A stretch of 7,588 nucleotides of DNA. Origin: an uncultured Halieaceae bacterium (lineage in GTDB: Bacteria > Pseudomonadota > Gammaproteobacteria > Pseudomonadales > Halieaceae). Below, piece by piece: positions 6,941 to 7,588 of this stretch; positions within the stretch are counted from its first letter, which is position 1, and every line of letters begins with the position of its first letter. Where the stretch lies: the NCBI GenBank assembly GCA_938074135.1, contig CALJFL010000056.1, forward strand, positions 1-7,588. The letters run 5' to 3'. Both the position numbers and the translations under genes were made by a program. The notes below the pieces were generated by a model, which was not told the DNA's origin, made no database searches, and saw nothing but the letters and a program-made list of their open reading frames with translations.

Positions 6941-7588
6941 TCAGTAACCGCTGACCCAGTCGGGTAGGATAACGCCATTGTCGGCGACGTAGTCATTCCA
7001 CAAGGTCAGCATAGCAGCCAGCTGCTCGGGCTCCGCGGCCGCCAGATTCTCGGACTCACCGGGATCGCGGGCGATGTTATAGAGCTCGGCCTCACCTGAC
7101 GCATACGGTGGCGGCATCACCAGCAACTTCCAATCACCTTGCCGCAGCGAGTATTTACCAAACAGCTCGGTACCCAGCGGCTGTGGCTCTACCTCCCCTG
7201 CCTTACCCGCGAGACCCGGGAGCAGGGACCGCCCCTGCAGGGGATAGATGTCGCGGTCTTTGTAACGCTCGCCTGGATGCTCCACGCCGGCTACATCCAA
7301 TAAAGTTGGCACTACATCCCGCACGGGCACCATATCGTGGTGAATAGAGCCTCCCTTAAAACCTGCCGGAAAATGCGCAAAAGCCGTTACCCGTGTACCA
7401 CCTTCGCTGGGGAATGCCTTATACATACGCAGGCCCGGCGAGCCGGCCCTGGCCCAGCCCGCTCCGTAAAAAGCGTAGGAATTGGGCCGACCGATATTTT
7501 CCAGACTAAAGTCGTAACGCTCATCGATCACTTTGCGGATCGCTGGAAACATCTCCGGGGACCAGGTCTCATCCAGGTCGTGCCCCTC
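6941..7588 (-). CDS. AtsA-type arylsulfatase, C-terminal part (5' end outside window)
   Basis: The frame is open to the right edge, giving 215 C-terminal residues of a type I sulfatase (alkaline phosphatase superfamily), which removes sulfate from organic sulfate esters. The order of conserved segments matches P. aeruginosa arylsulfatase AtsA (about 536 residues): LENIGRPNSYAFYG, GLRMYKAFPSEGGTRV, VRDVVPTLLDVAGVEHPGER, TELFGKYSLRQGDWKLL and ELYNIARDPGESENLA. The Lys in MYKAFPSEGG (codon 7420-7418) corresponds to a substrate-sulfate contact in that family. The segment begins just after where the metal-binding SDNG should lie. The formylglycine site (CxPSR), other metal ligands and any signal peptide are outside the window, so activity cannot be judged. 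The internal ATG at 7552 is not the true start. EGGTRVT has Thr where the family usually has Pro. Substrate unknown. It converges on paaE and is probably not part of the operon. Confidence 0.9.
   Translation of the reverse strand, partial: EGHDLDETWSPEMFPAIRKVIDERYDFSLENIGRPNSYAFYGAGWARAGSPGLRMYKAFPSEGGTRVTAFAHFPAGFKGGSIHHDMVPVRDVVPTLLDVAGVEHPGERYKDRDIYPLQGRSLLPGLAGKAGEVEPQPLGTELFGKYSLRQGDWKLLVMPPPYASGEAELYNIARDPGESENLAAAEPEQLAAMLTLWNDYVADNGVILPDWVSGY

Noticed and set aside
6937..6954. Weak inverted repeats (CAGC...GCTG at 6937-6953, TCAG...CTGA at 6941-6954) after paaE as a terminator.
   Set aside because: Stems of only four base pairs with no following T-run on either strand; not distinguishable from chance.
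7108..7347. A 79-codon + strand frame near the right end.
   Set aside because: It lies opposite the well-conserved sulfatase sequence, with a low-complexity Ala/Pro/Arg-rich translation and no recognisable domain.

Overview
The window holds most of a phenylacetate (phenylacetyl-CoA) catabolic operon of a Gram-negative bacterium, followed by the C-terminal part of a convergent arylsulfatase gene. The protein sequences are full-length and close to the Escherichia coli Paa proteins as I remember them. High G+C (about 60% by eye), proteobacterial Paa sequences and a neighbouring sulfatase suggest a gammaproteobacterium, plausibly marine; this taxonomic guess is inference.

Layout, left to right on the + strand: the C-terminal 269 residues of paaZ (1-811, cut by the window edge), paaG (808-1599), paaI (1605-2042), paaJ (2042-3244), paaA (3270-4226), paaB (4244-4528), paaC (4543-5301), paaD (5308-5826) and paaE (5836-6927). 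On the - strand, a P. aeruginosa AtsA-type arylsulfatase (6941-7588) runs toward paaE and is cut by the right edge. There is no gene-free stretch over 300 bases, and I see no RNA gene, mobile element, CRISPR array or insertion scar.

The genes form one pathway. PaaABCE is the multicomponent oxygenase that epoxidises the ring of phenylacetyl-CoA, with PaaE passing electrons from NADPH to the diiron site of PaaA. PaaD is the accessory protein linked to Fe-S maturation. PaaG isomerises the epoxide to the oxepin. PaaZ opens the oxepin ring by hydrolysis and oxidises the resulting aldehyde. PaaJ thiolytically releases acetyl-CoA and later succinyl-CoA. PaaI is a thioesterase thought to rescue CoA from dead-end intermediates. 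The CoA ligase (paaK), the hydratase (paaF) and the 3-hydroxyacyl-CoA dehydrogenase (paaH) are not in the window. They could lie upstream of paaZ or elsewhere, but not directly downstream, because paaE is followed by the sulfatase.

The operon has two translational styles. Z-G-I-J are packed with start/stop overlaps or gaps of only a few bases. A-B-C-D-E are each separated by 6-17 bases carrying a Shine-Dalgarno sequence. The blocks meet at a 25-base junction (3245-3269) with a small perfect hairpin next to a strong ribosome binding site. The operon promoter must lie left of the window. I found no convincing terminator after paaE. I see no sign of an undescribed system here: the pathway is well known, and the points worth a second look are gene order, the J/A junction and the convergent sulfatase.
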